The notes under the pieces are model-generated. The model was given only the letters and a program-made list of their open reading frames with translations, was not told the DNA's origin and did not search any database. A program made the translations under genes and the position numbers. Shown in pieces: positions 8,209 to 17,396 of a stretch of DNA of 64,000 nt. Origin of the DNA: Sulfurospirillum sp. UBA12182 (GTDB taxonomy: Bacteria > Campylobacterota > Campylobacteria > Campylobacterales > Sulfurospirillaceae); the NCBI GenBank assembly GCA_002742765.1, contig DLUF01000027.1:1-64000 (forward strand), written 5' to 3'. Every line of letters begins with the position of its first letter. The stretch's first letter is position 1.

Positions 8209-8645
8209 TTTAACAGTCCTGCGCCACTTAAAAGATGGCTTCTATCTTTTGCGTAAACTCTCTTACCGTCTATAAGGTCGTATTTCCAGATAGGAGCATT
8301 TGCTTTGAAATCTTCTACAAAATCATTGATAAGCTTCAGTGCTACTTTCCGCTGAGGGCTAACCACCGCTGAGATGTATGAGCTTGTATGATTTGGAACA
8401 TCTCCGCGAGAATGAGCCATCAACAGATAAGCTCCCTGTTCTTTCGCCTTTTGTTGCCAAGCATCAAACCAACTTTGAAGTATGGGCTCATAGATATCAA
8501 AACTAAGTCCACTGATACCGTCTTCATCTCGTACAATTCCTATAAAAGGGATGTAAGCACCATAGTTTTTATCTCTCATATCGTTAAACCATCGGTTAGT
8601 TATCTCTTCAACATTTAGTGGTCCATCATGTAACTCTAACGCCAT
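8205..8645 (-). CDS. moaE: Molybdopterin synthase large subunit
   Basis: Transfers sulfur from MoaD thiocarboxylate to precursor Z (cPMP), forming molybdopterin. 146 residues. The conserved core is present: GIVRDE, AHSRGDVPNHTSSYISAVVS and PIWKYDLIDGKR, which contains the catalytic lysine. The ATG at 8645 has GGAGG upstream within the moaD 3' end and begins two bases past the moaD stop. It overlaps moeA by four bases. MoaD, MoaE and MoeA thus form one compact operon. Confidence 0.95.
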   Translation of the reverse strand: MALELHDGPLNVEEITNRWFNDMRDKNYGAYIPFIGIVRDEDGISGLSFDIYEPILQSWFDAWQQKAKEQGAYLLMAHSRGDVPNHTSSYISAVVSPQRKVALKLINDFVEDFKANAPIWKYDLIDGKRVYAKDRSHLLSGAGLLK

Positions 8646-8647
8646 GT

Positions 8648-8869
8648 TTAACCTCCACAAACAGGAGGTAAAAGTGAGATTTTATCGTTTAGTTCGATTT
8701 TTACATCAAGGGAACAAACCAAAGTATCATTGATAGCGACTGCACAAATCTCTAACCACTCTTGAAGCTCGCTATCACCTTTAAATATCTCTTTTAACTC
8801 TGCTAACGTTTTTATATCTACTTCCATAGGCTCTTTTTGTATAGGACCTAAAAATTCTACTTTTGCCAT
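8648..8869 (-). CDS. moaD: Molybdopterin synthase sulfur-carrier subunit
   Basis: Ubiquitin-like sulfur carrier of 73 residues ending in the required Gly-Gly (LLPPVCGG), which is adenylated and thiocarboxylated before sulfur is passed to MoaE-bound precursor. The length and the NDKISLLPPV tail are typical. The gene overlaps the 3' end of the threonine aldolase gene by 13 bases, so four genes (8857-9903 to 7000) probably form one transcript. Confidence 0.92.
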   Translation of the reverse strand: MAKVEFLGPIQKEPMEVDIKTLAELKEIFKGDSELQEWLEICAVAINDTLVCSLDVKIELNDKISLLPPVCGG

Positions 8870-9903
8870 TTTACTATCTCCATAATATCATTAATCAATT
8901 CATCTACTCTTTGTTGAGTCGAGTTCCAAGAAAAAACAAATCTATTAGACCCACCTATAAAAGCATGAAAAATCCAACCTTTTTTCTTCAACTCTACCTC
9001 AATCTCTGGTTTAAATTTCAAAAAAACTTCATTTGCTTCCACAGGAAACATCAATGTTACACCATCTAAGCCCTCAACTTTAGTGGAAAAATAACTTGCC
9101 ATAGCATTTGCATGTTTTGCATTTTTAAGCCAAACTCCATCATTTAAAAGTCCTAGCCACTGGGCTGAGATAAAACGCATCTTTGAAGCGAGTTGTCCTG
9201 CTTGTTTAACACGATATTCAAAATCCTCCGCAAGGGCTTTGTTAAAAAACACCACAGCTTCACCAAATGCCATACCATTTTTTGTTCCACCAAAACTAAG
9301 CACATCAACCCCAGCCCTCCAAGTCATATCCGCAGGACTACATCCCAAACTAACTAAAGCATTTGCGAATCTCGCTCCATCCATATGGATTTTAAGATTG
9401 CGTCTAGTAGCAACTTTTTTGATTGCTTTTATCTCTTCTAAGGTATATACGACACCAACTTCATTGGATTGTGTAATGCTTATAACCTTTGGTTTTGGAT
9501 AGTGGATATCATCTCTTTTTGTAGCTATCTCCTCTATGCTAGTAGGATTGAGCTTTCCGTTTTCTCCTCCCGCTAACAAAAGTTTCGAGCCATTTGATGC
9601 AAACTCTGGCGCACCACACTCATCTGTTTCAACATGAGCTAACTCATGGCAGATAACACTATGATAAGATTGACACATCGAAGCCAAGGAAAGGGAGTTT
9701 GCCGCAGTTCCATTAAAAACAAAAAAGACTTCACAATCACACTCAAAAATCTCTCTTATTTTATTTGAGACTTCATGCGTATAAACATCATTGCCATATG
9801 CGGGAGCACTTCCGTTGTTTGCATCTATGAGAGATTGGAGAACTTCTGGGCAGATGCCAGAGTAATTATCACTTCCAAACTGCTCTTCATTAAAGTGTTG
9901 CAA
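8857..9903 (-). CDS. ltaE: Low-specificity L-threonine aldolase
   Basis: PLP enzyme that cleaves threonine or allo-threonine to glycine and acetaldehyde. 348 residues. Seen: substrate/PLP-binding GTAANSLSL, HVETDECGAPE, the Asp-containing HMDGARFANALVSLG and the Schiff-base lysine in SFGGTKNGMAFGEA. The start appears to be TTG at 9903, with AAGGA seven bases upstream; no in-frame ATG lies nearby. It heads the moaD-moaE-moeA run on the minus strand, with no obvious functional link. Related beta-eliminating lyases share the fold, but the fit to threonine aldolase is good. Confidence 0.88.
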   Translation of the reverse strand: MQHFNEEQFGSDNYSGICPEVLQSLIDANNGSAPAYGNDVYTHEVSNKIREIFECDCEVFFVFNGTAANSLSLASMCQSYHSVICHELAHVETDECGAPEFASNGSKLLLAGGENGKLNPTSIEEIATKRDDIHYPKPKVISITQSNEVGVVYTLEEIKAIKKVATRRNLKIHMDGARFANALVSLGCSPADMTWRAGVDVLSFGGTKNGMAFGEAVVFFNKALAEDFEYRVKQAGQLASKMRFISAQWLGLLNDGVWLKNAKHANAMASYFSTKVEGLDGVTLMFPVEANEVFLKFKPEIEVELKKKGWIFHAFIGGSNRFVFSWNSTQQRVDELINDIMEIVKWQK

Positions 9904-9992
9904 AAAAAATCCTTAATCTAAAAGTAGGGACATTATACCATCTGTTTTTTTTCTAAACAATTACATAGCTTAATTAACTCTTTTTTTTAGAG

Positions 9993-10020
9993 ATGACCTT
10001 AAGTCAATTACTGTTATAAT
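9993..10020 (+). promoter_or_regulatory. Probable mqnA promoter
   Basis: TATAAT at 10015-10020 is preceded at 16 bases by ATGACC (9993-9998), a partial -35 match. A second TATAAT-like box follows near 10032. Both sit 28-55 bases before the mqnA start in the only gap between divergent genes. Confidence 0.5.
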
Positions 10021-10047
10021 CTTTGCTATTTTATAATAAGGCACAAA

Positions 10048-10713
10048 ATGATTTTTGGAAAAATAGATTATATAAACTTACTCCCTTTTCATGTATTTCT
10101 AAAAAGATATCCTATGACAAACGCTTTGAAAAAAGCTTGTGAACACAAAAAATCCTATCCCTCTGCTATCAATAAAAAATTTAGAAAAAGAGCAGTTGGC
10201 GGAGCTGTAATCTCTAGTATAGAAAGTGCTAGAAAAGGAGTAAAAACTCTTCCTTTAGGAATTGTTGCTAAAAAAAATGTAAAAAGCGTTATCATCAAAA
10301 AAGATACGAAAAGTGCTACTGACCCCCAATCAGCAACCTCAAACATCTTAGCAAAAGTACTTAAGATAGAGGGGCAAGTTCTTATAGGAGATAAAGCTTT
10401 AAAGGCTTACTTAAATGCTCCAGATGAGTATATAGACTTGGCTTTAGAGTGGAATAAAAAGCATAAACTGCCTTTTGTTTTTGCTAGGCTTAGTATAAAT
10501 AGTCATTTAAATACTTATAAAAAAATCTCAGACAGTTTTAAAAACAATCGTATTAAAATACCAGCATACATACTAAGTGGTTACGCACAAGAGAGGGGAA
10601 TCTCCCCTAAAGACATAAAAGAGTATCTCAAACTTATAAGCTATAAGATTGAGAAGAAAGAGCAGTTGGGTTTGAAGCTATTTTTAAAAAAAGCCAAACA
10701 CATAAAAAGATAG
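10048..10713 (+). CDS. mqnA: Chorismate dehydratase, futalosine menaquinone pathway
   Basis: Converts chorismate to 3-[(1-carboxyvinyl)oxy]benzoate, the entry step of menaquinone synthesis by the futalosine route, which Campylobacterota use. 221 residues with the family start FGKIDYINLLPFHVFLKR and later AVGGAVISSIESARKG. The periplasmic-binding-protein-like fold has no signal peptide, as expected for a cytoplasmic enzyme. mqnD lies 38 kb away in the same window, so the pathway genes are scattered. gdhA follows after 50 bases and may be co-transcribed. Confidence 0.88.
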   Translation: MIFGKIDYINLLPFHVFLKRYPMTNALKKACEHKKSYPSAINKKFRKRAVGGAVISSIESARKGVKTLPLGIVAKKNVKSVIIKKDTKSATDPQSATSNILAKVLKIEGQVLIGDKALKAYLNAPDEYIDLALEWNKKHKLPFVFARLSINSHLNTYKKISDSFKNNRIKIPAYILSGYAQERGISPKDIKEYLKLISYKIEKKEQLGLKLFLKKAKHIKR

Positions 10714-10763
10714 TTTCTTTAACAAAAACGCATACGCGTCAAAAAAAGAGAAAAAGGCAAATT

Positions 10764-12125
10764 ATGTCTGTATCAAAGTACGTAGACAAAGTTCTTGAAA
10801 AAATCGTAGAAGAGACTCCTGGGCAAACAGAATTTTACCAAGCTGTTGAAGAGGTTCTTCACTCCCTCTCACCTCTTTTAGAGGCTGAACCAAAATATGA
10901 TGATTTTAACATCCTAGAGCGCATCGTTATCCCTGAGAGAACCATCATTTTCCGAGTTGTTTGGCTCGATGATGCTGGAAAAATTCAAACGAATATGGGA
11001 TATCGTGTTGAGTTCAACTCTGCCATAGGACCATACAAAGGTGGACTACGTTTTCATCCTTCTGTAAATCTTGGAATTATAAAATTTTTAGGATTTGAGC
11101 AAATCTTTAAAAACTCCCTCACTGGTTTAAATATCGGCGGTGGTAAGGGTGGTTCTAACTTTGACCCAAAAGGAAAAAGTGAAAATGAGATTATGAAGTT
11201 TTGCCAAGCTTTTATGAGTGAACTTTATAGACATATAGGCGAGACAAAAGATATCCCAGCTGGTGATATCGGTGTTGGAGCTAGAGAACTTGGTTATATG
11301 TTTGGACAGTACAAAAGACTTACAGGAACTTTCGAGGGTATCTTAACTGGAAAAGGGTTAAACTGGGGTGGTTCTTTAGTACGAAAAGAGGCTACTGGAT
11401 TTGGTTCTGTTTACTTTGCTGAAGAGATGTTCAATAAACGAGGTGATAGTCTCAAAGGTAAATTAGCGAGTGTTTCAGGAAGTGGAAATGTGGCTACATA
11501 TACCATCCAAAAACTTTACGATATGGAAGCAATTCCTGTTACATGTAGTGACTCTCGTGGGATGATTTACCATAAAAGTGGTATAAACCTTGATACTTTA
11601 AAAATCATCAAAGAAGTAGATAGAAAATGTCTCTCAGAATACGCAAAACTACACAAAGATGCAACTTATATCCCTGTACATCAATATCCTGAAGGTAGAA
11701 ATGCTGTTTGGAGTGTTCCTGTACAAGCAGCCTTCCCTAGTGCAACGCAAAATGAACTGAATTTAGAAGATGTAAAAACACTCCATAAAAATGGTTGTCA
11801 GCTTATTTGTGAAGGTGCAAACATGCCTTCAACTCTAGCGGCTGTTGATTATATAGTTAACTCTGATATCCTTTATGGTCCAGCAAAAGCTGCAAATGCT
11901 GGTGGTGTTGCAACAAGTCAATTAGAGATGAGCCAAAATGCAAGTATGCAAAAATGGTCTTTTGCTGATGTTGATAACAAACTAAGAACTATCATGAAAT
12001 CTATCTTTAATATCTCTTATGAAACATCTAAAGAGTTCAATGATGAGGGTAACTTAGTTCTAGGAGCAAATATCGCAGGATTTAGAAAAGTAGCTGATTC
12101 TATGATCGACCAAGGTGCGGTTTAG
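10764..12125 (+). CDS. gdhA: NADP-type glutamate dehydrogenase
   Basis: Assimilates ammonia by reductive amination of 2-oxoglutarate. 453 residues, the length of the hexameric small class. The block GGKGGSNFDPKGKSENEI, the catalytic PAGDIGVGARELGYMFGQYK and the Rossmann motif SGSGNVATYTIQKL are all present, with KWSFADVDNKLRTIM in the C-terminal part. NADP preference is inferred from similarity to the anabolic class. One degenerate palindrome copy (GTTACATGTAGT, 11538-11549) is in frame. The gene ends at a strong hairpin built from two further palindrome copies. Confidence 0.95.
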   Translation: MSVSKYVDKVLEKIVEETPGQTEFYQAVEEVLHSLSPLLEAEPKYDDFNILERIVIPERTIIFRVVWLDDAGKIQTNMGYRVEFNSAIGPYKGGLRFHPSVNLGIIKFLGFEQIFKNSLTGLNIGGGKGGSNFDPKGKSENEIMKFCQAFMSELYRHIGETKDIPAGDIGVGARELGYMFGQYKRLTGTFEGILTGKGLNWGGSLVRKEATGFGSVYFAEEMFNKRGDSLKGKLASVSGSGNVATYTIQKLYDMEAIPVTCSDSRGMIYHKSGINLDTLKIIKEVDRKCLSEYAKLHKDATYIPVHQYPEGRNAVWSVPVQAAFPSATQNELNLEDVKTLHKNGCQLICEGANMPSTLAAVDYIVNSDILYGPAKAANAGGVATSQLEMSQNASMQKWSFADVDNKLRTIMKSIFNISYETSKEFNDEGNLVLGANIAGFRKVADSMIDQGAV

Positions 12126-12128
12126 TAG

Positions 12129-12163
12129 TTTACATGTAAGAGCTTTTGGCTCTTACATGTAAA
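12129..12163. terminator. Bidirectional terminator made of two inverted TTTACATGTAA copies
   Basis: TTTACATGTAAGAGC (12129-12143) and GCTCTTACATGTAAA (12149-12163) are perfect inverted repeats of 15 bases around a five-base loop. It lies in the 57-base gap between convergent gdhA and upp, so it can serve both. Each arm carries the TACATGTA core that recurs across the window. A proper T-run is weak on both sides. Confidence 0.8.
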
Positions 12164-12182
12164 GATTAAAGTTTTATGGTTT

Positions 12183-12806
12183 TTAAGTGTTAAAAACTCT
12201 ATCCCCAGCGTCACCAAGACCTGGAACTATATATCCATTTTCATTTAGTCCATCGTCTATGCAAGCCGTGTAAACTTCTACATCTGGATGAATCGCAGTA
12301 AATTTCTTAAGCCCCTCTGGTGCAGAAACCAAAGCTAAAAACATGATGTTTTTAATCCCTTTACTTTTTAGAAAATTCACAGCATCTATCGCTGTTCCAC
12401 CTGTTGCAAACATAGGATCGATTATGATAGCAGTTCGTTCAGTATGGTCACTTGGAAGTTTTGCATAGTAAAATTCCGCTTCAAGTGTCTTTTCATTTCT
12501 TTGAAAACCTAAAAATCCAACACTCGCATCAGGAATGAGTTTAAATATCCCATCAAGCATACCAAGAGCAGCTCTCAAAATCGGACATATCATTATCTTT
12601 GTGTTTAGCTTTTTTGCATTTGCTGTTGCTACTGGTGTTTTTACTTTTACATCACGAAGAGGTAAATCTCTTGTCGCTTCAAAAAGCATGAGATAAGAGA
12701 TTTCATCAACTAAAAGTCTAAACTGAAATGGCTCAGTCTTTTCATCTCTTAAGATAGAAAGTTTGTGTTGAATCAGTGGATGGTCTATAACGTTTACATT
12801 TTTCAT
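12183..12806 (-). CDS. upp: Uracil phosphoribosyltransferase
   Basis: Pyrimidine salvage enzyme: uracil + PRPP to UMP. 207 residues, the normal length, with the PRPP loop IIDPMFATGGTAIDAV and the C-terminal uracil-binding GYIVPGLGDAGDRVF. Its start codon lies inside a 21-base sequence that is repeated exactly 82 bases upstream, and an 11 bp hairpin ends just before the GGGGA ribosome binding site. It is probably transcribed with adk upstream. Confidence 0.95.
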   Translation of the reverse strand: MKNVNVIDHPLIQHKLSILRDEKTEPFQFRLLVDEISYLMLFEATRDLPLRDVKVKTPVATANAKKLNTKIMICPILRAALGMLDGIFKLIPDASVGFLGFQRNEKTLEAEFYYAKLPSDHTERTAIIIDPMFATGGTAIDAVNFLKSKGIKNIMFLALVSAPEGLKKFTAIHPDVEVYTACIDDGLNENGYIVPGLGDAGDRVFNT

Positions 12807-12900
12807 ATCAATTGTCCCCTTTTTTCGAAACTAATTTCGAAAAAATTCCTCGCGACTGAAGCACGAAGTAAACTTCTGTATTTTTCATATCAATTGTCCC
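12798..12900 (-). repeat. Hairpin leader element (copy A) flanked by 21-base direct repeats, upstream of upp
   Basis: Between adk and upp, the plus-strand 21-mers at 12798-12818 and 12880-12900 are identical; each carries a ribosome binding site, an ATG and four further codons. Between them lies, on the minus strand, AGGAA, a perfect 11 bp hairpin (12820-12845, arms TTTTTTCGAAA and TTTCGAAAAAA, loop of four) and then GGGGA. The upstream ATG opens a 26-codon reading frame (12888 to 12808) whose TGA overlaps the upp start region. The hairpin part matches copies upstream of the dCMP deaminase gene and fliQ. The direct repeats look like a duplication made when the element arrived. Confidence 0.75.
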
Positions 12901-13542
12901 TTACTTTAAAAGTGCAAACATATCTTGTGTCACTTCGTTCACATCTTTTGTTCCATCAAGTTCTACCATAACGCCCATATCTGTATAATACGCTATAAGA
13001 GGTGCTGTTTGCGCATGGTAAGCTTCAAGTCTACTTTTTACAGTTTCAGCATTGTCATCTTTTCTGATGATAAGCTCCCCTCCACAATAATCACAAATAT
13101 CTGCAACTTTTGAAGGATTAAATTCTACATGAAATGAAGCACCACATTTTGAACAAACTCTACGACCTGTTATACGTCCTACGATAAGTTCATCTGGAAC
13201 ATTTAAAGATATCACTTTATCAAGGCTAATTCCCATATTTTTCATCAACTCTTCAAGAGCCTCAGCTTGAGCTAGAGTTCTTGGGAACCCATCAAGGATA
13301 AAACCTTTTTTACAATCAGCCTGCCCTAGTCTCTCTTTGATAATTCCTATAATAGTGCTATCTGGAACAAGTTTTCCCGCGTCCATATAACTTTTTGCTT
13401 CCATACCCATCGCAGTTCCATTGGTGATAGCAGCTCTTAGCATATCTCCTGTTGAAATTTGAGGGATGTTAAATTTTTCAATTAGATATTTAGCCTGTGT
13501 TCCTTTGCCAGCACCTGGTGCTCCAAAAAGCATTAAATTCAT
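12901..13542 (-). CDS. adk: Adenylate kinase
   Basis: Interconverts ATP + AMP and 2 ADP. 213 residues. P-loop GAPGAGKGTQAKYL at the N-terminus, AMP-binding QISTGDMLRAAI and DGFPRTLAQAEAL are present. The long LID carries four cysteines (CSKC ... CDYC), so it is a zinc-type LID. The ATG at 13542 is chosen because GGAGAG lies five bases upstream; a TTG three bases earlier is possible. It leads into upp on the same strand and follows the malic enzyme terminator. Confidence 0.95.
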   Translation of the reverse strand: MNLMLFGAPGAGKGTQAKYLIEKFNIPQISTGDMLRAAITNGTAMGMEAKSYMDAGKLVPDSTIIGIIKERLGQADCKKGFILDGFPRTLAQAEALEELMKNMGISLDKVISLNVPDELIVGRITGRRVCSKCGASFHVEFNPSKVADICDYCGGELIIRKDDNAETVKSRLEAYHAQTAPLIAYYTDMGVMVELDGTKDVNEVTQDMFALLK

Positions 13543-13629
13543 CAAGTCTCTCCAATTTTTTGTTGAAGATACTATACAAAAATTGTGGTTAAGATGAGAT
13601 TAGATTTTTTACGAAGCGGAAAAAAGAGA

Positions 13630-13658
13630 AGTTAAAGTGAGAAAAACTCACCTTAACT
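13630..13658 (-). terminator. Rho-independent terminator of the gltX-malic enzyme transcript
   Basis: On the minus strand a 12 bp stem with one mismatch (plus arms AGTTAAAGTGAG and CTCACCTTAACT, loop of five A/T) is followed by TCTCTTTTTT. It begins ten bases after the malic enzyme stop. Confidence 0.85.
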
Positions 13659-13667
13659 TTTATGGAC

Positions 13668-14948
13668 TTATTTTTTTATTTCAGCGTCTAAGATAGCTTG
13701 AAGTTTTGCTTTATATGCTTCTACATCAAAGTCTTTTACTCTAGCAACACCATCTTTTACAGCAGCTTCCGCCACAGCAGCACTTACCCATACAAAAACT
13801 CTTCTATCAAATGGTTTAGGAATGATATAATCTCTACCAAACTTCAAGTCTTCACCATTGTACGCAGCTTTTACATAATCAGGTACATCTTCTTTTGCTA
13901 ATTTTGCCAAAGCAACAGCAGCTGCCATCTTCATACCTTCAGTTACCTTAGTAGCTCTCACATCAAGAGCACCTCTGAAGATAAATGGAAAGCCAAGAAC
14001 ATTGTTTACTTGGTTAGGATAATCACTTCTACCAGTGCCCATCATCACATCATCTCTAACTTCAGCAACTACCTCTGGAAGGATTTCTGGAATTGGATTT
14101 GCAAGAGCAAAGATGATTGGATTTGGATTCATACTTGCTACCATCTCTTTACTTACGATGCCAGGAGCTGAAAGTCCTAAGAACATATCCGCACCACGCA
14201 TCGCATCTTCTAGTGTTCTGTCTTCAGTTTCAAGTGCGAACTCTGCTTTATGCTTATTAAGGTCATTACGTCCTGCGTGAATAACACCTTTTGAATCTAT
14301 CATTATGATATTTTTTGCACCAAGTAACTTATACATTTTTCCGCAAGCGATACCAGCAGCTCCTGCGCCTGAAACAACTATCTTCATCTTTTCAATATCT
14401 TTACCACTAATCTCAAGGGCATTGATAATACCAGCTGTTGTTATCATCGCTGTTCCATGTTGGTCATCATGCATAACGGGGATATCTACACAAGCTTGAA
14501 GTTTTTCTTCAATATCAAAACATTGCGGTGCTTTGATGTCTTCTAAATTAATTCCACCAAATGTTGGAGAAAGTGCTCTACAAATCTCTACAAATTTATC
14601 AACATCATACTCATCAATTTCAAGATCAAAAGCATCAACATCAGCAAATTTCTTAAATAAAACCGATTTTCCTTCCATTACTGGTTTTCCAGCTACTGGT
14701 CCTAAATCACCTAAACCTAAAATCGCTGTTGAGTTTGTTATAACAGCAACTAAATTACTTTTATTAGTATATTTATATGCTAATTCATTGTCTTTTTGAA
14801 TTTCCAAACAAGGATGTGCAACTCCTGGAGAGTATGCCATTGATAAATCTCTTGCCGTATCACATACAGTTTTTACTTCAATCGCTATTTTCCCACCGAT
14901 ATGGTACTCTAAAGCTTCTTCTTTTGTAACTTTACCTTGATTGCTCAC
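13668..14948 (-). CDS. Malate dehydrogenase (oxaloacetate-decarboxylating), malic enzyme
   Basis: Oxidative decarboxylation of malate to pyruvate, giving NAD(P)H. 426 residues, the short class without a phosphotransacetylase tail. Seen: [14 protein letters not shown], the metal-binding [15 protein letters not shown] and the nucleotide fold [20 protein letters not shown]. The GTG start at 14948 overlaps the gltX stop by one base, with AGGAG upstream inside gltX, so translation is coupled. Together with a dicarboxylate symporter and serine deaminase elsewhere in the window, it suggests the cell can use organic acids. Confidence 0.92.
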   Translation of the reverse strand: MSNQGKVTKEEALEYHIGGKIAIEVKTVCDTARDLSMAYSPGVAHPCLEIQKDNELAYKYTNKSNLVAVITNSTAILGLGDLGPVAGKPVMEGKSVLFKKFADVDAFDLEIDEYDVDKFVEICRALSPTFGGINLEDIKAPQCFDIEEKLQACVDIPVMHDDQHGTAMITTAGIINALEISGKDIEKMKIVVSGAGAAGIACGKMYKLLGAKNIIMIDSKGVIHAGRNDLNKHKAEFALETEDRTLEDAMRGADMFLGLSAPGIVSKEMVASMNPNPIIFALANPIPEILPEVVAEVRDDVMMGTGRSDYPNQVNNVLGFPFIFRGALDVRATKVTEGMKMAAAVALAKLAKEDVPDYVKAAYNGEDLKFGRDYIIPKPFDRRVFVWVSAAVAEAAVKDGVARVKDFDVEAYKAKLQAILDAEIKK

Positions 14949-16336
14949 TATTTACTCCTATCTAATAGATTATCAATTCTTTGAATCACATTTTTATATC
15001 CAACTACACTCAAAACATCAAATACAGATGGACTCACCGCATTCCCTACCATCGCTATTCTTATCGGTTGTGCTAAGTCTTTCAACTTTTTGCCCTGCAT
15101 TTCCAATAATTCTTTTGCTTTTATTTCAAAATCTTGCGTACTTATCAAATCTCCACTCGCTTTTAACACTTCATTATATGCACTTAAAAGCTCTAGTGAT
15201 TCTTTGTTTAAAAATTTTGTTACTGCTTGTTCATCATACTCTTTTGGAGTATTTAAAATAGAGCTTGCCATCAGAGAAAATTCATTCATATCTTTTGCTC
15301 TATCTTTAAGGAGATTTACCAAATCTTCCGCTTTTTCAAACTCACTCAAATCCGTACCATACTCTTTTAAAACATCTATGAGTCTTTTTGTCGGTAGAGA
15401 TTTTATGTATTGGGTATTTATCCACTCAAGCTTTTGAGCATTGTAAGCTGAAGCTGATTTGTTGATATCATTTGGATCAAAAAATTCTTGCATTTCACTA
15501 AGAGAAAAAATCTCTTGATCGCCATGACTCCAACCAAGACGAATGAGAAAGTTCAAGAGTGCTTCAGGCAAATATCCCATTTTTTTATACTCCATAACAT
15601 CCATCGCTCCATCTCTTTTTGAGAGCTTTTTTCCTTGTGGATTAAGGATCATTGGAACATGATAAAACTTTGGAATTTTAAATCCTAAAGCTTCATAGAT
15701 AACCATCTGTTTTGGAGTATTTGAAAGGTGATCGTCTCCACGAATCACATCTGTAACTCCCATAAGAGCATCATCTATCGTTACAACAAAATTATACAAA
15801 GGAGTACCATCTGCACGAGCTATAACAAAATCATCAAGCAAATCTTGAACATTAAATTTTACTTCGCCTTTGACTCCATCAACAAAGCTTATCTCTCCAC
15901 TAAGTGGTGCTTTGATGCGAACTACTGGTTCTACTCCAGCAGGAGGAGTGCCGTTAAAATCACGGTATCTTCCATCATAACGTGTGCGTTCTTTGTTTGC
16001 TTTTTGCTTCTCGTATAATTCCTCTTTTTCTTGAGTACTCATATAACAATAATACGCTTTCCCCTCATCTAAGAGTTGCTGTACGTATTTTTTATAGATA
16101 TCAAAACGCAAAGACTGATAGTAAATCTCTTCATCATGACTCAAACCTACCCATTTGAAAGCTTCAACGATAGCATCTGCCGCTTCTTTGGAATTACGCT
16201 TTAAATCAGTATCTTCAATACGCAAAAGAAATTTTCCACCACACTTTCTCGCCCAAAGATAACTATATAGTGCTGTTCTAAGTCCGCCTATATGCAAATA
16301 TCCTGTTGGAGAAGGAGCAAAACGAGTTACAACCAT
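14948..16336 (-). CDS. gltX: Glutamyl-tRNA synthetase
   Basis: Charges tRNA with glutamate. 462 residues. Class I signatures [20 protein letters not shown] (HIGH motif) and [15 protein letters not shown] (KMSKS-type) are intact. The ATG at 16336 with AAAGG upstream is preferred over a seven-codon extension. Campylobacterota commonly carry two GltX paralogs, one acting on tRNA-Gln; which one this is cannot be decided from this sequence alone. It is followed directly by the malic enzyme gene. Confidence 0.92.
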   Translation of the reverse strand: MVVTRFAPSPTGYLHIGGLRTALYSYLWARKCGGKFLLRIEDTDLKRNSKEAADAIVEAFKWVGLSHDEEIYYQSLRFDIYKKYVQQLLDEGKAYYCYMSTQEKEELYEKQKANKERTRYDGRYRDFNGTPPAGVEPVVRIKAPLSGEISFVDGVKGEVKFNVQDLLDDFVIARADGTPLYNFVVTIDDALMGVTDVIRGDDHLSNTPKQMVIYEALGFKIPKFYHVPMILNPQGKKLSKRDGAMDVMEYKKMGYLPEALLNFLIRLGWSHGDQEIFSLSEMQEFFDPNDINKSASAYNAQKLEWINTQYIKSLPTKRLIDVLKEYGTDLSEFEKAEDLVNLLKDRAKDMNEFSLMASSILNTPKEYDEQAVTKFLNKESLELLSAYNEVLKASGDLISTQDFEIKAKELLEMQGKKLKDLAQPIRIAMVGNAVSPSVFDVLSVVGYKNVIQRIDNLLDRSK

Positions 16337-16553
16337 TACACAAACCTTTATCACCACTTTTTAAAGTGGCTATTATTATATTATTATTTTATGTCAAAAC
16401 TATGTATAACACAATATTATGTAAAAAATAAAAATCGCAATCGAGGAAAATTAAGTATTGATTTAAATTTAGTTTTTTGAAAAAAATGTTATCATAGCCG
16501 ACTTATATAGTCTCATGATTATATAGATATTTTACTTAACAAGGAATATAATA

Positions 16554-17396
16554 GTGAAACTTTTCCCTCGTATACTCATAGCATCTACGCTTATTTCTAG
16601 TCTATCCTTTGCTGGTATGGTAAATGGTATTGCTGTAATCATCAACAAAGAGCCTATAACACTCTATGAGGTATACAAATATTCAGAACATTTCAAAATA
16701 GCAAAAAAAGAAGCTTTAGACATCCTTGTAAGACAAAAACTAGAAGATGCTGAAATTAAGAGACAAGGCATTGATGCTGATATTTTTGAAGTAGATAGTT
16801 ATATTCAAAATCTCGCTAAACAAAATGGCATGAGTGAATTTGACTTTCTAAAAATGCTCCAAGCTCAAAAAGTTGACATAGATGTTTATAAAAAAGATTT
16901 AAAAACCAAACTTAAAAGAGATAAACTTTACCAAAGAATTATCCAAGAAAAAGTAGGAAGAATCGACGAGAGTGAGATCAAAGAGTTTTATGAAGCAAAT
17001 AAAAACCAATTCTCTTTTGCAAATGAATACACACTCAAAGAGTTCAAAGCTCAAAATGAAAACCTTTTGCAATCCATACTCCAAAATCCTATGCTAAGAC
17101 CAGAAGGTGTAAGTATCGAAGACAAAGTACTTTCTCATGCAAATCTTTCCCATACAAATCAAGCTCTTTTAGCACAAACGCCAGAGGGAAAATATAGCTC
17201 TATCACTCAAGAAAACGGTGTTTATATGATGTATTATGTTATAAAAAAAGAGGGAATTTCTTATATACCTTTTGAAAATGTAAGAAATAACATTTATGGT
17301 TATTTATATAAACAAAAAGAGCAAAAAGCGATAGAAGATCATTTTGAAAAACTAAAATCTTCTGCAAATATCCAAGTTCTTAGAAATCCAAATTAA
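16554..17396 (+). CDS. Periplasmic SurA/PpiC-type peptidyl-prolyl isomerase-like chaperone
   Basis: 280 residues beginning with a signal peptide (LFPRILIASTLISSLSFAG). The N-terminal chaperone region (VNGIAVIINKEPITLYEVYK ... ALDILVRQKLEDAEI) is SurA-like, and the C-terminal half holds a weak parvulin-like segment (QTPEGKYSSITQENGVYMMYYV). It probably assists outer-membrane protein folding; Campylobacter PEB4 is a comparable protein. The start is GTG at 16554 with AAGGA upstream. The 217-base gap before it is very AT-rich and holds no gene. The stop overlaps the convergent gene by four bases. Confidence 0.8.
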   Translation: MKLFPRILIASTLISSLSFAGMVNGIAVIINKEPITLYEVYKYSEHFKIAKKEALDILVRQKLEDAEIKRQGIDADIFEVDSYIQNLAKQNGMSEFDFLKMLQAQKVDIDVYKKDLKTKLKRDKLYQRIIQEKVGRIDESEIKEFYEANKNQFSFANEYTLKEFKAQNENLLQSILQNPMLRPEGVSIEDKVLSHANLSHTNQALLAQTPEGKYSSITQENGVYMMYYVIKKEGISYIPFENVRNNIYGYLYKQKEQKAIEDHFEKLKSSANIQVLRNPN

